7,287 bases of DNA, from contig CAYZYO010000106.1 of assembly GCA_964482585.1 (NCBI GenBank), forward strand, positions 1 to 7,287, read 5' to 3'. Of the stretch, positions 5,321 to 7,287 are shown piece by piece. The position numbers were made by a program, and so were the translations under genes. The notes beneath the pieces were generated by a model that was given only the letters and a program-made list of their open reading frames with translations, searched no databases and had not been told where the DNA came from. This DNA comes from CAYZYO01 sp964482585. GTDB taxonomy: Bacteria; Bacillota; Syntrophomonadia; Syntrophomonadales; Syntrophomonadaceae. The stretch's first letter is position 1, and the number at the start of each line of letters is the position of its first letter.

Positions 5321-5425
5321 CCTATAGAACTGCAAGCGAGGCGCAGTCATCATATAGATAGGCCATGGTATAGAAAAAAGCATCTTGCAGAATAAATTTA
5401 TATTTCCATTTGTTGTGGGAGGGAG

Positions 5426-6724
5426 ATGAAGATTATGGAGAAATGGGAAAGATTAGACCGTATACCTGCACCTCATTTTATACCAGTATTTGGGCCCCTG
5501 AGCGGTTTAAGAGTATTAATGGCAGGTAGCATTGTTGCAGGTCCCTTTGGAGCTCAGTTAGCTGCCGACTTTGGAGCGGAAGTAATTCATATTGAGTTAC
5601 CTCAAATAGGGGATACCTATCGTACCCAGAAACCGCAGATATTAAGTGAAGACGGTTTAAGAGGTATGTCTGCTGCTTATTGTCAAAAGAGAAATAAATT
5701 GAGTTTTAGCCTCAATACCAATTTAAGAAGACATCCCGAGGCCAGGGAAATATTTTTTTCACTCATTAAGCAAACTGATGTCTTCGTTGAAAACATGGTT
5801 TGGCTTGACAAACTTGGTATAAATTCACATGAATTATTGAAGATTAATCCTAAGCTAATTATCATTCATGTAAGCGGTTATGGTCGGCCCCAGTTTGGTG
5901 GTAACCCGGCTATATGTGACCGGCCATCCTATGATATTGTTGGCCTGTGCGAAGGCGGGCTGATGAACATGTGTGGTGAGCCGGATGGGCCACCTATGTA
6001 TGCACAACCTTTTACAAATGATTATCTCACTGGAACATTTACCTTTGGGGCTATTTGTGCTGGGTATTGTCATATCTTAAAAGGCGGCATGGGGCAGGAG
6101 ATTGATATAGCACAAGTGGAAACTGCTGCTCGTGTTCTTGATGATCACTGGGCTTCTTACATTAACCTTGGTGTTGAAAAGAACAGGGTTGGTAATAAGG
6201 TACCCATATTCCAGCCTGCTTCATTACACAAGTGCAAAGATGAGCGCTATGCCTTTATTGGAGCTTTTGGTGAAGCCGCCTATTACCGTGCTATAGATGG
6301 GCTTGGTCTATCCCGCGACGAGTATGGATGGGAAGAGTGCGGGCGGTCTAAGGAGGCTGTTGACTCTGAAAAAGGCCAGGAATTATATAAGAAGATTGAT
6401 GAATGGTTTGCCGAACGCACCGCGCAAGAAGCCCAAGATCATATGGATAAGTTTAAGACTCCGGTAGCTATTGTCAAGGCGCCAAAGGATATTTATCCCG
6501 ATCAACACTGGCATGACAGAAACAATTTTATAAAATATCAGGTTCCGGCTATCGATAGAGAAATTGAAGCATTTGGCTTTGTTCCCAAGTTTATGGAAAC
6601 TCCAGGTCAGGTGTGGCGGGGACAGGTAGATGTTGGTTATGATACCGAGAGGATTATGAAAGAACTCTTAAACTATTCTGACGGTGAAATAGATTCTATA
6701 AAAGGCAGGGGTATCATTGACTAA
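5426..6724 (+). CDS. Family III (CaiB/BaiF-type) CoA-transferase
   Basis: A 432-residue acyl-CoA transferase of the formyl-CoA transferase/CaiB class, which moves CoA between carboxylic acids through an aspartyl-CoA thioester in the cytoplasm. Seen in order: FGPLSGLRVLMAG (22-34), GPFGAQLAADFGAEVIHIE (39-57), LSFSLNTN (92-99), NPKLIIIHVSGYG (141-153), the nucleophile Asp199 in TNDYLTG (197-203), GMGQEIDIAQVE (221-232), and the ending VPKFMETPGQVWRG (386-399). The opening and the PGQ-WRG ending recall E. coli CaiB, which uses carnitine and crotonobetaine, but the substrate is unproven. Two starts compete: ATG 5426 has GGAGG (5418-5422) only 3 nt away, whereas ATG 5435 (residue 4) has it 12 nt away, or GGGAG (5421-5425) 9 nt away; the second may be the true start. 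It follows a sigma-54 promoter and precedes a 3-hydroxyacyl-CoA dehydrogenase with no terminator between. Confidence 0.93.
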   Translation: MKIMEKWERLDRIPAPHFIPVFGPLSGLRVLMAGSIVAGPFGAQLAADFGAEVIHIELPQIGDTYRTQKPQILSEDGLRGMSAAYCQKRNKLSFSLNTNLRRHPEAREIFFSLIKQTDVFVENMVWLDKLGINSHELLKINPKLIIIHVSGYGRPQFGGNPAICDRPSYDIVGLCEGGLMNMCGEPDGPPMYAQPFTNDYLTGTFTFGAICAGYCHILKGGMGQEIDIAQVETAARVLDDHWASYINLGVEKNRVGNKVPIFQPASLHKCKDERYAFIGAFGEAAYYRAIDGLGLSRDEYGWEECGRSKEAVDSEKGQELYKKIDEWFAERTAQEAQDHMDKFKTPVAIVKAPKDIYPDQHWHDRNNFIKYQVPAIDREIEAFGFVPKFMETPGQVWRGQVDVGYDTERIMKELLNYSDGEIDSIKGRGIID

Positions 6725-6874
6725 GTTTAATAACCATGGGGGTATAAGTTAACATTATTGCTGACATTTTTCACACGGTATCGCAATACTAAGGATAATG
6801 CGATGATGGAGCTTATTTCTAGGATGATATTAATGGTTGTTAAAAGAAAAATAAAAGTGAACGGAGGTAATATT
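6725..6874 (+). other. Intercistronic spacer of the CoA operon
   Basis: The 150-nt gap has no terminator. It holds an inverted repeat, ATCGCA (6780-6785) with TGCGAT (6799-6804), with a 13-nt loop and no U-tract, which might be an mRNA processing or stabilising hairpin. A frame from ATG 6803 runs in phase into the dehydrogenase and would add 24 residues, but the ribosome binding site at 6863-6868 supports the later start. Confidence 0.45.
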
Positions 6875-7287
6875 ATGGAGATTAAAAAAATTGGTGTGCT
6901 GGGAGCAGGTGCTATGGGGTCCGGTATTGCTCATGTTGCAGCTCAAGCCGGATATGAGGTAATTCTTTGCGATATGGACATGGGCTTCATTGACAAGGCA
7001 GTTGCAGGTATTGACAAGGTTTTACGCAGGAGTGTTGAAAAAGGCAAAATAGAACAAGCTGCCAAAGATTCAATTATTGAACGGATTAGTAAAACTACCA
7101 ACAGGGCAGATTTAGCTGCTGTCGATTATATGATCGAAGTTATTGTTGAAAATGTTGATATAAAGAAAACCGTTCTGGCAGAATTGGATGAGATATTGAA
7201 CCCCGATGCTATCCTGGCTAGTAATACATCTTCTATATCTATTTCTTTGTTGGCTGGTGCGACCAAACGTGGTGATAAATTCGTAGG
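6875..7287 (+). CDS. hbd: 3-hydroxyacyl-CoA dehydrogenase, 5' part (cut by window end)
   Basis: The first 137 residues of an NAD-dependent 3-hydroxyacyl-CoA (3-hydroxybutyryl-CoA type) dehydrogenase, which interconverts 3-hydroxyacyl-CoA and 3-oxoacyl-CoA. The N-terminal Rossmann fold starts with IGVLGAGAMGSGIAHVAAQ (6-24), giving GxGxxG at Gly10, Gly12 and Gly15. Asp33 at the end of the second strand favours NAD over NADP. VIVEN (89-93) and the SNTSSISI segment (116-123), with the conserved active-site Ser, follow. The catalytic His-Glu pair and the C-terminal dimerisation domain lie beyond the window. ATG 6875 has GGAGGT at 6863-6868 with 6-nt spacing. It is probably cotranscribed with the CoA-transferase. 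Relatives in this superfamily act on other substrates, including carnitine, so the exact substrate is open. Confidence 0.93.
   Translation, partial: MEIKKIGVLGAGAMGSGIAHVAAQAGYEVILCDMDMGFIDKAVAGIDKVLRRSVEKGKIEQAAKDSIIERISKTTNRADLAAVDYMIEVIVENVDIKKTVLAELDEILNPDAILASNTSSISISLLAGATKRGDKFV

Overview
The window looks like chromosomal DNA from an AT-rich, anaerobic, spore-former-type Firmicute (Clostridia in the broad sense, possibly a syntroph-like lineage). The evidence is strong GGAGG-type ribosome binding sites, TTG/GTG starts, intrinsic U-tract terminators, an ER-type (SipW-like) signal peptidase, a clostridial-type citrate synthase, and a sigma-54 promoter ahead of acyl-CoA genes. Every convincing gene is on the + strand. 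No species can be named from the sequence alone.

Layout. 1-131: end of an unidentified upstream transcript with a clear terminator. 132-406: leader with an extended -10 promoter and a possible 22-residue hydrophobic ORF. 407-916: a macro-domain protein. 909-1139: a decayed PAS-domain gene fragment overlapping the macro gene's stop. 1142-2506: citrate synthase. 2507-3025: a long non-coding stretch with a weak terminator, a candidate promoter and a candidate structured RNA (three-way junction, 2832-2925). 3026-3754: prepilin peptidase with a GTG start. 3755-4084: non-coding. 4085-4756: SipW-like signal peptidase, then a small frame interrupted by an ochre codon (4771-4953) and a strong terminator (4963-4992). 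4993-5425: regulatory region with a -24/-12 sigma-54 promoter, possible upstream activator sites and a leader hairpin. 5426-6724: CaiB/BaiF-type (family III) CoA-transferase. 6875-7287: start of a 3-hydroxyacyl-CoA dehydrogenase cut by the window edge.

How the genes fit together. The last two genes probably form a sigma-54-controlled operon for activating and oxidising an acyl or 3-hydroxyacyl CoA substrate. Citrate synthase would use the acetyl-CoA that such pathways yield, but nothing in the sequence ties it to that operon. Prepilin peptidase and the SipW-like peptidase are both membrane proteases that mature exported proteins, yet neither has a recognisable substrate gene beside it here.

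The most unusual points are the unassigned RNA structure before the prepilin peptidase, with a copy of the ribosome-binding sequence inside one arm; the PAS relic with a stop where the family usually has Trp; the stop-interrupted small frame after the signal peptidase; and the sigma-54 control region. I found no CRISPR array, transposase, rRNA or credible tRNA.
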